48,170 nt of DNA from Actinomycetota bacterium (GTDB taxonomy: Bacteria > Actinomycetota > Actinomycetes > Nanopelagicales > Nanopelagicaceae): the NCBI GenBank assembly GCA_947463725.1, contig CANHRM010000006.1:1-48170 (forward strand), given 5' to 3'. A model generated the notes under the pieces. That model saw only the letters and a list, made by a program, of their open reading frames with translations, made no database searches and was not told the DNA's origin. The position numbers and the translations under genes were made by a program. Every line of letters begins with the position of its first letter. The first letter of the stretch is position 1. Below, piece by piece: positions 1 through 8,780 of this stretch.

Positions 1-1
1 T

Positions 2-1090
2 GTAGATGTTCCGTTATCTGCTGCCCACTTTTTCTATCACGCTGGCTGGGCTGACAAACTTGAGTACGCCGGTATTGAAACCACTACTGCCCCACATGGT
101 GTGGTTGGTCAAATTATTCCTTGGAATTTTCCGTTGCTTATGTTGGCCTGGAAAGTTGCACCAGCACTTGCTACTGGTAACACGGTAGTTTTAAAGCCGG
201 CCGAAACAACTTCATTAACGGCGTTGCTATTTGCCCAAGTTTGTCAGCAAGCCGGTTTACCTGATGGTGTAGTTAACATTGTCACGGGCGATGGCAGCAC
301 AGGATCTGCAATCGTTAACCATCCTGGTATCGACAAAATAGCATTTACTGGTTCAACTGAAGTAGGCAAGTTAATCGCTCGCGCAGTGGCACCGACAAAT
401 AAGTCTTTAACTCTCGAACTTGGTGGCAAAGGTGCCAATATTGTTTTTGGTGATGCTGCAATAGATGAGACCGTCGAAGGAATTGTTAATGGCATCTTCT
501 TTAATCAAGGCCATGTCTGTTGTGCTGGCTCACGACTGATTCTGCAAGAGAGTATTGCCGATGAAGTTCTTGAAAAGTTAAAGCGCCGTATGGATAAAAT
601 CCGAGTTGGTGATCCGCTCGATAAGAACACTGATTTAGGTGCGATCAATTCAGCTGAACAACTGGCAAAAATTCATGAGTTAACTGCAGCCGGAGAAGCT
701 GAAGGTGCCGGCCGCTGGAGCCCTAATTGCGCACTGCCGGAAAAAGGTTTCTGGTTTGCGCCAACTATTTTCACTGGCGTTACCCAAGCCCACCGCATTG
801 CGCGCGAAGAAATCTTTGGCCCTGTGCTCTCGGTATTAACTTTCCGCACCCCCGCTGAGGCCATTGAAAAGGCAAATAACACGCCATTTGGGCTCTCTGC
901 CGGCATCTGGAGCGAGAAAGGTTCAAACATTCTTTGGGCTAGCCAACAACTGCGCGCCGGTGTGATTTGGGCAAATACCTTTAACAAGTTTGATCCCGCT
1001 AGCCCATTTGGCGGTTACAAAGAATCTGGTTGGGGTCGCGAAGGTGGTCGTCAAGGCCTGAGCGCTTACTTGAAGGGATCAGCAAAATGA
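2..1090 (+). CDS. Aldehyde dehydrogenase family protein, 5' end cut by window edge
   Basis: NAD(P)-dependent oxidation of an aldehyde to an acid; here probably acetaldehyde or a related product of deoxyribose catabolism (inference from the nucleoside genes nearby). The frame is open from base 2, so the N-terminus lies outside the window. Visible motifs run in the normal order: PWNFPL and NTVVLKPAE for cofactor binding, FTGSTEVG, the glutamate in LELGGKG, the catalytic cysteine in GHVCCAGSR, EEIFGPV and the C-terminal PFGGYKESG. All catalytic positions look intact, so the enzyme should be active. The stop overlaps the start of the next aldehyde dehydrogenase-like gene (ATGA), so the two are likely translated together. 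In other actinobacteria such a pair follows deoC, which would lie left of the window; that is not seen here. Confidence 0.93.
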   Translation, partial: VDVPLSAAHFFYHAGWADKLEYAGIETTTAPHGVVGQIIPWNFPLLMLAWKVAPALATGNTVVLKPAETTSLTALLFAQVCQQAGLPDGVVNIVTGDGSTGSAIVNHPGIDKIAFTGSTEVGKLIARAVAPTNKSLTLELGGKGANIVFGDAAIDETVEGIVNGIFFNQGHVCCAGSRLILQESIADEVLEKLKRRMDKIRVGDPLDKNTDLGAINSAEQLAKIHELTAAGEAEGAGRWSPNCALPEKGFWFAPTIFTGVTQAHRIAREEIFGPVLSVLTFRTPAEAIEKANNTPFGLSAGIWSEKGSNILWASQQLRAGVIWANTFNKFDPASPFGGYKESGWGREGGRQGLSAYLKGSAK

Positions 1091-1932
1091 GCGGTCGCCT
1101 AGAAGTTATGAAGACTTACAAGCTATACATCAATGGAGCTTTTCCGCGCACGGAATCTGGCCGCTCTTACGAGATCACCAGCAATAAAGGTGAGTTCTTA
1201 GCCAATGCTTGTTTAGCTTCTCGAAAAGATTTACGCGACGCAGTTGTTGCAGCACGTGCCGCTCAACCTGGCTGGGCAAAGGCGACTGCATTTAATCGTG
1301 GCCAAATTATGTATCGCATTGCTGAAATGCTGGAAGGTCGCAGCGATCAATTCGCTCAAGAAATTTCTTTGCAAACAGGTGCTTCAGCAAAAGAATCGTT
1401 ACAAGAAGTTAGTGACTCCGTTGATTTATTGGTTTGGTATGCCGGCTGGAGCGATAAGTTGCCTTCGCTTGCAGGTTCAACTAATCCAGTTTCTGGTCCG
1501 TACTATAACTTTACAATTCCAGAACCACTTGGCGTGGTAGGAGCGATTGCCACAATTGATAAGCCACTTCTTGGCTTCGTTGCAGCCATTGCGCCAATTT
1601 TAGTTTCAGGTAACACTGCAGTTGCGTTAGCTTCTAATTCTGCTCCCCTATCTGCAATTAGCTTTGCCGAAGTAGTTGCAACAAGCGATTTACCTAATGG
1701 CGTCTTAAATATTCTCTCTGGTCAACAAAGTGAGCTAGCACCATGGTTTGCCTCGCACATGGATATCGATGGTTTAGATATCTCTGGGCTGCCAAGTGAT
1801 CAACATGGTGCAGTCAAAGAAGCTGGTGTAGAGAACTTAAAGCGAATCTCATCGTTTACGAAGATTTCTGAACCTGGTCGTATTTTGGCTTTCTTGGAAG
1901 CCAAGACCATCTGGCATCCAATCGGCAATTAG
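1087..1932 (+). CDS. Half-length aldehyde dehydrogenase-like protein, probable pseudoenzyme
   Basis: 281 residues, matching only the N-terminal cofactor-binding half of an aldehyde dehydrogenase (normally about 480). The start ATG at 1087 overlaps the upstream stop by 4 bases; a second ATG at 1108 is possible. The fold-defining segment PLGVVGAI is kept, but PWNFPL is replaced by TIDKPL, the NAD-contacting lysine of the VLKPAE segment is gone (AVALASNS), and the thiol domain with the catalytic cysteine is absent. The protein ends with KTIWHPIG, which I recall as a conserved tail of similar short actinobacterial proteins, so this is probably a real shortened family rather than a decayed gene. 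It may be a structural partner of the full-length enzyme. Its stop abuts the convergent add stop with no spacer. Confidence 0.8.
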   Translation: MSGRLEVMKTYKLYINGAFPRTESGRSYEITSNKGEFLANACLASRKDLRDAVVAARAAQPGWAKATAFNRGQIMYRIAEMLEGRSDQFAQEISLQTGASAKESLQEVSDSVDLLVWYAGWSDKLPSLAGSTNPVSGPYYNFTIPEPLGVVGAIATIDKPLLGFVAAIAPILVSGNTAVALASNSAPLSAISFAEVVATSDLPNGVLNILSGQQSELAPWFASHMDIDGLDISGLPSDQHGAVKEAGVENLKRISSFTKISEPGRILAFLEAKTIWHPIGN

Positions 1933-3030
1933 CTATTCGGCAGAAACTGCTAAATAGGCTGGTTTAACTACCTTTTCGATGATCGCTAGGCGCTCTTCGA
2001 ATGGAATAAATGCGCTCTTTAGCGCATTAATCGTTACTCGTTGCAGATCTAGGAAATTCCAATCAAAAGCGTTTACTAACTCATTCATTTCGTGAGTCAT
2101 TGAGGTGTCGCTCATCAATCGGTTATCGGTATTTACAGTGACTCTAAATCGTAACTTTGCAAGAGCACCGATCGGATGCTCTTTGATCGATGCCGCTGCA
2201 CCTGTTTGCAAATTAGAAGTTGGGCACATTTCAAGTGGTACGCGACGATCGCGCACGTATGAAGCTAGCCGACCTAGTTTTGCTTCACCGCTACTGAAAT
2301 CAACATCATCAATTATTCGCACACCATGGCCAAGACGTTCAGCTCCGCAAAGTTGAATTGCTTCCCAGATTGATGGAAGTCCGTACGCTTCGCCGGCATG
2401 AATTGTGAAATGAGCATTTTCGCGACGCAAGTATTCAAATGTTTCTAGCTGATCACTTGGTGGGAAACCATCTTCTGGCCCAGCAATATCAAAACCAACC
2501 ACGCCTTGATCGCGATACTTAACAACTAGCTCAGCAACTTCTTGTGATCGCTTATTCTGACGCATTCCACAAAGTAGTGAGACAACTCGAATCTGCAGGC
2601 CTTCAGCTTTCGCATCGGCTTCGCCTAATCGATAACCCTCAAGAGTTGCTTCAATTACTTGCGAGAGCGATAAACCTTTTTCGACGAAAAGTTCTGGTGC
2701 ACCACGAACTTCGGCATAAACAACGCCATCGCGAGCTAAATCGAGAGCGCATTCGCGAGCAACGCGAACAATATCCTCGCGGCGCTGCATCACAGCAATT
2801 GTGTGACCGAAGGTTTCTAGATAACGAACTAGCGAGCCTGAGTCACACGATTCGCGGAACCAAACAGCTAACTCAGCAGCATCCTTAGTAGGTAGGGCTT
2901 CGTAACCAATTTCATTTGCAATATCAATGATTGTTTGTGGGCGTAGGCCGCCATCTAAGTGATCGTGCAGAAGTGCTTTAGGCAGGCGTTTAACTTGCTC
3001 TGGGGTGGGGCGCTTTAACAAGTCGCTCAT
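1933..3030 (-). CDS. add: Adenosine deaminase
   Basis: Hydrolytic deamination of adenosine and deoxyadenosine to inosine and deoxyinosine in purine nucleoside salvage. The 365-residue length fits the family. Metal and catalytic motifs are clear: the N-terminal HDHLDGG (two zinc histidines), HAGEAYG with the catalytic glutamate, [17 protein letters not shown] and [11 protein letters not shown] with the zinc-binding aspartate region. The ATG at 3030 overlaps the deoA stop by four bases, so it is the last gene of the nucleoside operon read leftwards from the ABC transporter. No terminator is visible downstream because the convergent gene starts at the very next base. Confidence 0.96.
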   Translation of the reverse strand: MSDLLKRPTPEQVKRLPKALLHDHLDGGLRPQTIIDIANEIGYEALPTKDAAELAVWFRESCDSGSLVRYLETFGHTIAVMQRREDIVRVARECALDLARDGVVYAEVRGAPELFVEKGLSLSQVIEATLEGYRLGEADAKAEGLQIRVVSLLCGMRQNKRSQEVAELVVKYRDQGVVGFDIAGPEDGFPPSDQLETFEYLRRENAHFTIHAGEAYGLPSIWEAIQLCGAERLGHGVRIIDDVDFSSGEAKLGRLASYVRDRRVPLEMCPTSNLQTGAAASIKEHPIGALAKLRFRVTVNTDNRLMSDTSMTHEMNELVNAFDWNFLDLQRVTINALKSAFIPFEERLAIIEKVVKPAYLAVSAE

Positions 3031-4316
3031 GCTTCAATCCGCTCTAGTACTAAAGGCATTCGATCTACGATGCCGCCTTCAACAATTATGACAGCACCTG
3101 CTAGCACCTCTATCGCACGCTCAAAGCGAGCTGGTTCATCGGTGAACAGCGTCATGATTGGTGAACCTTGCTTTACGTAATCTCCTGGCTTGGCATGGAG
3201 TTCAACGCCAGCACCTGCTTGCACCTTTTCACCTTGGCGCGAACGACCAGCACCTAATCGCCATGCAGCAACTCCGACTTTCATGGCATCCATTGCAGTC
3301 ATGGTCCCGCTATTAGTTGCCAGAATTTGATGACTCTCTTTTGCAACAGGTAACGCTGCATCAGGGTTACCGCCTTGCGCGCTAATCATGCGTCGCCAAT
3401 GATCCATCGCGCTGCCATCGCGCAACGCATCAGCCGGATCTTTACCAGCAATGCCAGCTGCATCAATCATTTCACGAGCTAACAAAATTGTAAGTTCGAC
3501 AACATCAGCTGGACCGCCGCCGGCTAATACTTCAACTGATTCGCGAACTTCAAGGGCGTTTCCAGCAGTTAAACCAAGTGGAACATCCATTGCAGTTACA
3601 AGCGCACGAGTTTTGACTCCGGCAGCTGTGCCGAGAGCCACCATGGTGCGGGCAAGTTCTGCCGCTTTAGCAGGATCACTCATAAATGCACCGCTGCCAG
3701 TTTTCACATCTAAAACTAGCGCTGAAGTTCCTTCGGCAATTTTCTTACTCATGATTGATGACGCAATTAACGGAATAGCTTCGACGGTGGCAGTTACATC
3801 GCGCAATGCATAAAGTTTTTTGTCAGCCGGTGCTAAGCCCGCACCAGCTGCACAAATAACGGCGCCACAATCTTGCAATACTTTTAGCATTTCATCATTA
3901 CTTAACTCAGCGCGCCAACCCGGAATTGATTCGAGTTTATCTAGCGTGCCGCCGGTATGACCTAAACCGCGACCGGATAGTTGAGGCACTGCGCCACCGC
4001 ATGCTGCTACTAGTGGGGCCAAAGGCAAGGTAATTTTGTCGCCAACGCCACCAGTTGAATGTTTATCTGCAGTTGGTCGATCTAACTTAGACCAATTCAT
4101 GCGCTCGCCGCTATTAATCATGGCATTTGTCCAGCGCGAGATTTCGCGAGTATTCATGCCATTTAACAAAATCGCCATTAGTAGCGCTGACATTTGCTCA
4201 TCAGCTACTACCCCGCGGGTGTACGCCGAGATAACCCAATCTATTTGGGCATCGGTTAATTCATTTCGATCACGCTTCGCTGAAATAATTTCAACGGCAG
4301 CAAAAGGTTCAATCAA
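3027..4316 (-). CDS. deoA: Thymidine phosphorylase / pyrimidine-nucleoside phosphorylase
   Basis: Phosphorolysis of thymidine or deoxyuridine to the free base and deoxyribose 1-phosphate. Family motifs include the N-terminal [10 protein letters not shown], the helical segment [20 protein letters not shown], the phosphate-binding region [29 protein letters not shown], and the glycine-rich C-terminal biotinyl-like domain ([14 protein letters not shown]). I place the start at a TTG (4316), which gives the usual N-terminus two residues before PFAAVEII and an 8-base overlap with the cdd stop. An ATG at 4367 is in frame but would add 17 residues unlike the family and overlap cdd by 59 bases. It sits between cdd and add in a tight operon; product deoxyribose phosphate would feed the aldehyde dehydrogenase pair after aldolase cleavage. 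Confidence 0.95.
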   Translation of the reverse strand: MIEPFAAVEIISAKRDRNELTDAQIDWVISAYTRGVVADEQMSALLMAILLNGMNTREISRWTNAMINSGERMNWSKLDRPTADKHSTGGVGDKITLPLAPLVAACGGAVPQLSGRGLGHTGGTLDKLESIPGWRAELSNDEMLKVLQDCGAVICAAGAGLAPADKKLYALRDVTATVEAIPLIASSIMSKKIAEGTSALVLDVKTGSGAFMSDPAKAAELARTMVALGTAAGVKTRALVTAMDVPLGLTAGNALEVRESVEVLAGGGPADVVELTILLAREMIDAAGIAGKDPADALRDGSAMDHWRRMISAQGGNPDAALPVAKESHQILATNSGTMTAMDAMKVGVAAWRLGAGRSRQGEKVQAGAGVELHAKPGDYVKQGSPIMTLFTDEPARFERAIEVLAGAVIIVEGGIVDRMPLVLERIEA

Positions 4317-4710
4317 GGCGTTTTTCCATCTCTTCTGGGCCAAATGCCCAAGGTAATAGTTCAGCAAGTGGCTTGATTCCCTGGTCGGTCATCATCGCCA
4401 ATTTACTGCCTCCATGTTCTTGAAGAAGCTGACGACAGCGACCACATGGCATTAAGTAATTCTTGTTTAGATCTACACATAGGAATGCAACTAATCGACC
4501 GCCACCTGAGAGAATCAAATTTGAAACTAACCCACATTCAGCACAAAGAGTTAAGCCGTATGAAGCATTCTCAACGTTACAGCCAGAGATAACGCGACCA
4601 TCATCGACCAGAGCTGCAACACCGACTGGAAATTTAGAATAGGGCGCATAAGCACTCTCCATTGCAGCTATCGCAGTTTTTTCGAGAAGCTGCCAATCGA
4701 TATCAGGCAT
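4309..4710 (-). CDS. cdd: Cytidine deaminase
   Basis: Deaminates cytidine and deoxycytidine to uridine and deoxyuridine. At 133 residues it is the short tetrameric type. Visible motifs: APYSKFPVGVAAL, CNVENASYGLTLCAE with the zinc ligand cysteine and catalytic glutamate, and PCGRCRQ with the other two zinc cysteines. The start ATG at 4710 shares one base with the stop of the upstream permease (TAATG), and its end overlaps the deoA start, so it is translationally coupled on both sides. Its product is a substrate for the next enzyme in the operon. Confidence 0.96.
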   Translation of the reverse strand: MPDIDWQLLEKTAIAAMESAYAPYSKFPVGVAALVDDGRVISGCNVENASYGLTLCAECGLVSNLILSGGGRLVAFLCVDLNKNYLMPCGRCRQLLQEHGGSKLAMMTDQGIKPLAELLPWAFGPEEMEKRLD

Positions 4711-5978
4711 TAGTGAGAACCACCACGTTGATATGGAATTCCATCAGCAGCTGGTGCTCGCACCCTGCCAACGAAACCAGAGACCGCGATGATGGTTGCG
4801 ATGTAAGGAACCATCATCATGAATGCAGATGGAATTGGAGTGCCTGCAATTGAAAGCACGCTTCGTAATTGATCAGCGAAACCAAATACCAGCGCTGCAG
4901 ATAGTGCTCCTAGCGGAGTCCATCGACCAAAGATAAGTGCGGCTAGAGCAATAAAGCCCATACCTGCAGTCATCTCACGACTAAAGGAACCAACTGAACC
5001 AACTGTGAAATAAGCACCACCGAAACCAGCAATTGCGCCTGCAATTAAAACGTTACGGAAACGAACTTTATTGACATCAATGCCCACGCTTTCGGCTGCA
5101 ACTGGAAGTTCGCCGACCGAACGCATGCGAAGTCCCCACTTACTCTTAAAGAGCGCAATTTGGGTCACAACGATAATTACATAGAGCAAATAGATGATGA
5201 TGGTCTGCGAGAAGAACATCGGACCAATAATCGGAAGTTTGGAAAGAATTGGAATATTTATGGGCTGCAGAATCGGCGAGCTATTCCATTTATCTGCATC
5301 TTCACGCAAGAAGCGCTGTGCTGCGAAGCTAGTTAGACCAATAATTAATACATTGATCACGAAACCTAAAATAACTTGATCAATTCGGTATTTAATGGCA
5401 AAGACCGCTAATAACAATGAGATTAGCGCTCCTGCGAATGGCGCAATTAGTAGGCCATACCAAGCGTTCTTGAGCAAGCTACCAGTTATGCCGGCAATGA
5501 ATGCGCTACCAAGTAACTGACCTTCAATGGCAATGTTAATAACACCAGAGCGTTCGCAAACCAAACCAGCAAGTGAACCGTAAATTAACGGCACCGCAAG
5601 AATTAGTCCGCCTTGGAGTAGCCCAGTAAATGGCACGAAATCTCCAGCAGATGCCCAGCAGAGAAATGCCATGAAGAATCCAATAGAAAAACCAAATATG
5701 GCAACGCCGTGCTTTCTACCTTGACGAAATAAATAATATGCCAACGCAGTAAATACGACCGAAAGTGCCGAGAATGCATAAGCACCAACTCGAGAATCAA
5801 TTACCCATTGCTGGATCAGAACCCACTCTTTATCCAAGACAAAGCTAAAAGTTACATCGCCGCTAACTTTTGGCAGAAAAGCGAAAACTACAATTGAGAA
5901 AATACTTGCGATGCCCATGGCAAAAATGCCATTTAGTTTGCGCTTAGATTCGCGGGAAACAGTTAATTGGCTGGTCAT
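4710..5978 (-). CDS. Nucleoside ABC transporter permease (second permease)
   Basis: Inner-membrane permease of the BMP/PnrA-dependent nucleoside transporter, like NupQ of Bacillus (family knowledge). The protein is very hydrophobic with about ten membrane stretches. Recognisable family motifs are GLVCERSGVINIAIEGQ near the middle and GFIALAALIFGRWTPLGA, the coupling-helix region, towards the C-terminus. Start choice: ATG at 5978 overlaps the upstream stop as TAATG, the same junction seen before cdd; an ATG at 5990 would add four residues. About 420 residues is longer than its sister permease because of extra N-terminal membrane segments. It would pair with the 5978-7141 permease and the double ATPase. 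Confidence 0.92.
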   Translation of the reverse strand: MTSQLTVSRESKRKLNGIFAMGIASIFSIVVFAFLPKVSGDVTFSFVLDKEWVLIQQWVIDSRVGAYAFSALSVVFTALAYYLFRQGRKHGVAIFGFSIGFFMAFLCWASAGDFVPFTGLLQGGLILAVPLIYGSLAGLVCERSGVINIAIEGQLLGSAFIAGITGSLLKNAWYGLLIAPFAGALISLLLAVFAIKYRIDQVILGFVINVLIIGLTSFAAQRFLREDADKWNSSPILQPINIPILSKLPIIGPMFFSQTIIIYLLYVIIVVTQIALFKSKWGLRMRSVGELPVAAESVGIDVNKVRFRNVLIAGAIAGFGGAYFTVGSVGSFSREMTAGMGFIALAALIFGRWTPLGALSAALVFGFADQLRSVLSIAGTPIPSAFMMMVPYIATIIAVSGFVGRVRAPAADGIPYQRGGSH

Positions 5979-7141
5979 TACCCGTTCCATCCCTTAGATG
6001 CCATTGCCGAAGTTTCTTGTAAATTTCGCAATCTAAATATGCGCTTCACTAAATCAGGGGCTGCGATAAATAGAACTACCAGCGCTTGAATAACCAGAAC
6101 AATTTCAACCGGAACACCTACATTTGCCTGCATAGTTTGGCCACCAACTCGAAGCCCGGCAAATAAGAATGATGCCAGAACGACGCCAACGGGAGTTCCG
6201 CGACCAAGTAAAGCAACGGTGATCGCATCAAAACCAAATGAAGCAGCCACGGTGTCAGTTAATTCATATTGATTACCTAAGGTATGGATAGCGCCACCCA
6301 AACCAGCCAGTGCACCTGAGATTGCCATCGTTGCAATCATGGCAGTGGAAACAGATATTCCGGCTGTTCGAGCCGCACTTGAATTAGCGCCAACAGCGCG
6401 GAATCTAAAGCCCATAACGCTGCGGTTTAATAACCACCAGATAAATGCGGCAGCAGCTAAAGCGATAAAAATTCCAATATTTACTCGGTAATCAGCACCG
6501 AATAATCCAGGCAACTTAGCACTCTCCTTAACAGGAGGCGCGATTGGATCAAGGCGACCTGGGCGCAAAAACATTTTGGTACCGAGTATGAAAAGAATAA
6601 ATTTAGCTGCTATGTAATTAAGCATGATCGTAACAATTACTTCATGAGCACCAGTTTTGGCTTTAAGTAAACCAACGATGCCACCCCATACCGCTGCCAT
6701 AATTACACCAACCACAACTGCTAGAAGAATGTGAGCGACGATCGGTAATTCATAATGGAAGCCGATGTATGAAGCTCCTATGGCACCAAAAATAAATTGG
6801 CCCTGCGCACCGATATTAAATAGACCTGATTTAAAAGCTAAGGCTACTGAAAGGCCACAAAGAATAAGTGGCGCTGTAGCAACCATCGTTTCACTTAGTG
6901 GATAGAAACCAGCAAAGAAACTCTTACCTTCAGCCAAATTAGGGTCATAGATCGCGCCTTGGAATAGCGCCAAGTAAGCATTTCCAACTGTGCTACCCAG
7001 AATTTTTAGGAATTCAATCGGTGAAGAAATCTTTGCCAGAACCTTATTGTCAGTAAAACCAATTACTAGGCCGCCGACAAAGAGGGCAAGAACAAATGCG
7101 AATAATGGGAGAAGTGTTTTATTCAGAATCCGCTTAATCAT
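5978..7141 (-). CDS. Nucleoside ABC transporter permease (first permease)
   Basis: 387-residue membrane protein of the same family as the next gene, like NupP of Bacillus. It starts with a long hydrophobic segment (LLPLFAFVLALFVGGLVIG) and carries GLFNIGAQGQ and the cytoplasmic EAA-like segment AVTVALLGRGTPVGV (read here as AITVALLGRGTPVG). It forms the pore with the second permease. Its ATG overlaps the ATPase stop by four bases and its stop overlaps the next start by one, so the transporter subunits are made in fixed proportion. Substrate assignment to nucleosides rests on the neighbouring PnrA-type binding protein and the nucleoside-degrading enzymes. Confidence 0.92.
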   Translation of the reverse strand: MIKRILNKTLLPLFAFVLALFVGGLVIGFTDNKVLAKISSPIEFLKILGSTVGNAYLALFQGAIYDPNLAEGKSFFAGFYPLSETMVATAPLILCGLSVALAFKSGLFNIGAQGQFIFGAIGASYIGFHYELPIVAHILLAVVVGVIMAAVWGGIVGLLKAKTGAHEVIVTIMLNYIAAKFILFILGTKMFLRPGRLDPIAPPVKESAKLPGLFGADYRVNIGIFIALAAAAFIWWLLNRSVMGFRFRAVGANSSAARTAGISVSTAMIATMAISGALAGLGGAIHTLGNQYELTDTVAASFGFDAITVALLGRGTPVGVVLASFLFAGLRVGGQTMQANVGVPVEIVLVIQALVVLFIAAPDLVKRIFRLRNLQETSAMASKGWNG

Positions 7142-8655
7142 GCCGCACCACCTTTAGCCGGATGTATGCCAGCCATATATAGACCAACTTCCTCACGTGA
7201 GGCTGTAACTGGAACGATGGCAATAATTTCGCCGCGATACATAATTGCAATGCGATCAGCTAATGCGAAAACTTCGTCGAGCTCTGTGCTAAATAAGAGA
7301 ACAGCCCGACCAGCATCGCGCTCAGAAATTAAGCGTTGGTGGACAAATTCAATCGAGCCAACATCAAGCCCGCGTGTTGGCTGGCAAACCACAACTAGTT
7401 CTACTGGGCGTGAAAGTTCACGAGCCAGAACTACCTTTTGCTTATTTCCACCAGAAAGTGATGATGCTGGATCGCTGGCGCTTTGTGCGCGAATATCAAA
7501 TTCCTTAATACGTTCGAGTGCTACTTGTTGCGCCATAGCTGGCTTATAAAAGATGCCTTTGGAATAAGGTGCCTCGCTATGGGTATCTAGAATCAAATTT
7601 TCGGTAATTGAAAAAGATGAAATCAAACCGTCAAGCTCTCGTGATTCTGGGACATACGCGATACCTGCCTTTAGACACTCATCAACAGAGCGTCCGATGA
7701 GTTCGTTTCCAGAGAGCTTAATTGAGCCGGTTAAATGATCGCGCAAACCAACTATTGCCTCGGCTAATTCACTTTGACCATTACCTTGCACGCCAGCGAC
7801 GGCAACTACTTCGCCAGCTGAGACAGTTAAGTTGATCTGGCTAGCAAGTGCTCGACCAGCTGGATCAAGCACGTTTAGATTAGCCATTTCAAGAATTTTC
7901 TTACCTGGCTTGCTAGCCGCTTTATCAACCGTTAAATCTACGGGACGACCAACCATTAGCGAGGCCATTTCCTCTTGGCTAGCCGTTGGCTCGACAGTTC
8001 CGACAACTTTGCCGCGCCTGATGATTGAAATTCGATCTGCTACAGCTTTTACTTCGCGCAATTTATGGGTAATGAAAACTATGGAACGGCCAGAATCACG
8101 TAGCTTTTTCATATTTGCAAGTAGCTCATCGGTTTCTTGCGGCGTTAACACTGCAGTTGGTTCATCTAAAATCAAAATCTTTGAGTTATAAATTAGAGCA
8201 CGAATTATTTCAACTCGCTGCTGAATACCTACTGGCAAATCTTCAATAAGTGCATCTGGGTCAACTTCAAAGTTAAATTCCTTAGATACTCGAATAATTT
8301 CTTGCCGCGCAGTTGCTAAATCAAGCAAACCTGCGCGATTAGTTTTCTCGTGCCCAAGCACAATATTTTCCGCAACTGTGAAAACTGGAATCAACATGAA
8401 GTGTTGATGAACCATTCCGATACCTGCAGCTAGGGCATCGAGCGGACTCTTAATTTTAATTTCTTGGCCATCAACTAAAATCTGGCCTTTATCTGGTGAG
8501 AGCAGTCCATAAACAATATTCATGAGCGTTGATTTGCCGGCACCATTTTCGCCCAAGATGGCATGAATCTCGCCTGCTTCAACTTTGAAATTTATATCGT
8601 CATTAGCAACTAATGAACCAAATTGCTTGGTTATTCCACGTAGCTCTAAAGACAT
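7138..8655 (-). CDS. Nucleoside ABC transporter ATPase with two nucleotide-binding domains
   Basis: 505-residue tandem ATPase energising the nucleoside transporter, like NupO of Bacillus. Domain 1 (about 1-235) has Walker A GENGAGKSTL, a family-type signature LPVGIQQRVE and Walker B ILILDEPTAVL. Domain 2 (about 250-500) has the usual degenerate P-loop GVQGNGQSEL, signature SLSGGNKQKVV and the family Walker B variant ELVVVCQPTRGLDVGS. This asymmetry is normal for the family. It lies downstream of a terminator that separates it from the binding-protein gene. There is no Shine-Dalgarno sequence; instead TAGATT ends six bases before the ATG, so it could be made from a leaderless transcript. Confidence 0.95.
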   Translation of the reverse strand: MSLELRGITKQFGSLVANDDINFKVEAGEIHAILGENGAGKSTLMNIVYGLLSPDKGQILVDGQEIKIKSPLDALAAGIGMVHQHFMLIPVFTVAENIVLGHEKTNRAGLLDLATARQEIIRVSKEFNFEVDPDALIEDLPVGIQQRVEIIRALIYNSKILILDEPTAVLTPQETDELLANMKKLRDSGRSIVFITHKLREVKAVADRISIIRRGKVVGTVEPTASQEEMASLMVGRPVDLTVDKAASKPGKKILEMANLNVLDPAGRALASQINLTVSAGEVVAVAGVQGNGQSELAEAIVGLRDHLTGSIKLSGNELIGRSVDECLKAGIAYVPESRELDGLISSFSITENLILDTHSEAPYSKGIFYKPAMAQQVALERIKEFDIRAQSASDPASSLSGGNKQKVVLARELSRPVELVVVCQPTRGLDVGSIEFVHQRLISERDAGRAVLLFSTELDEVFALADRIAIMYRGEIIAIVPVTASREEVGLYMAGIHPAKGGAA

Positions 8656-8661
8656 GGCGCA

Positions 8662-8667
8662 AATCTA
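8662..8667 (-). promoter_or_regulatory. Candidate -10 box for a leaderless ATPase transcript
   Basis: On the minus strand TAGATT (4 of 6 to TATAAT, with the conserved T-A-n-n-n-T) is followed by six bases and then the ATG at 8655. No purine-rich ribosome site precedes the ATG. This is the geometry of a leaderless actinobacterial promoter. I see no good -35 box at 17-18 bases. Confidence 0.4.
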
Positions 8668-8725
8668 CTCTATGAGGTACTTAAATAAGAAGTAAAGCTC
8701 TGTCTGAAATCCACATGAAAAGGGC

Positions 8726-8763
8726 ATAAAAATAGCGGCGCAGTGATTTCTCACTGCGCCGCT
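8726..8763 (-). terminator. Intrinsic terminator / attenuator after the binding-protein gene
   Basis: A perfect 13-bp stem (AGCGGCGCAGTGA, loop of four, TCACTGCGCCGCT; 8734-8763) lies just past the binding-protein stop and is followed on the minus strand by a five-T run (8728-8732). The stem and T-run fit a rho-independent terminator. It lies inside the nucleoside operon, so readthrough would set transporter and enzyme levels well below the binding protein. Confidence 0.85.
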
Positions 8764-8780
8764 ACTTACTTTTCTATTGC

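Noticed and set aside
1087-1932. Dehydrogenase-like gene read as a frameshifted full-length gene
   Set aside because: There is no continuing dehydrogenase sequence downstream in any frame; add begins at the next base on the other strand.
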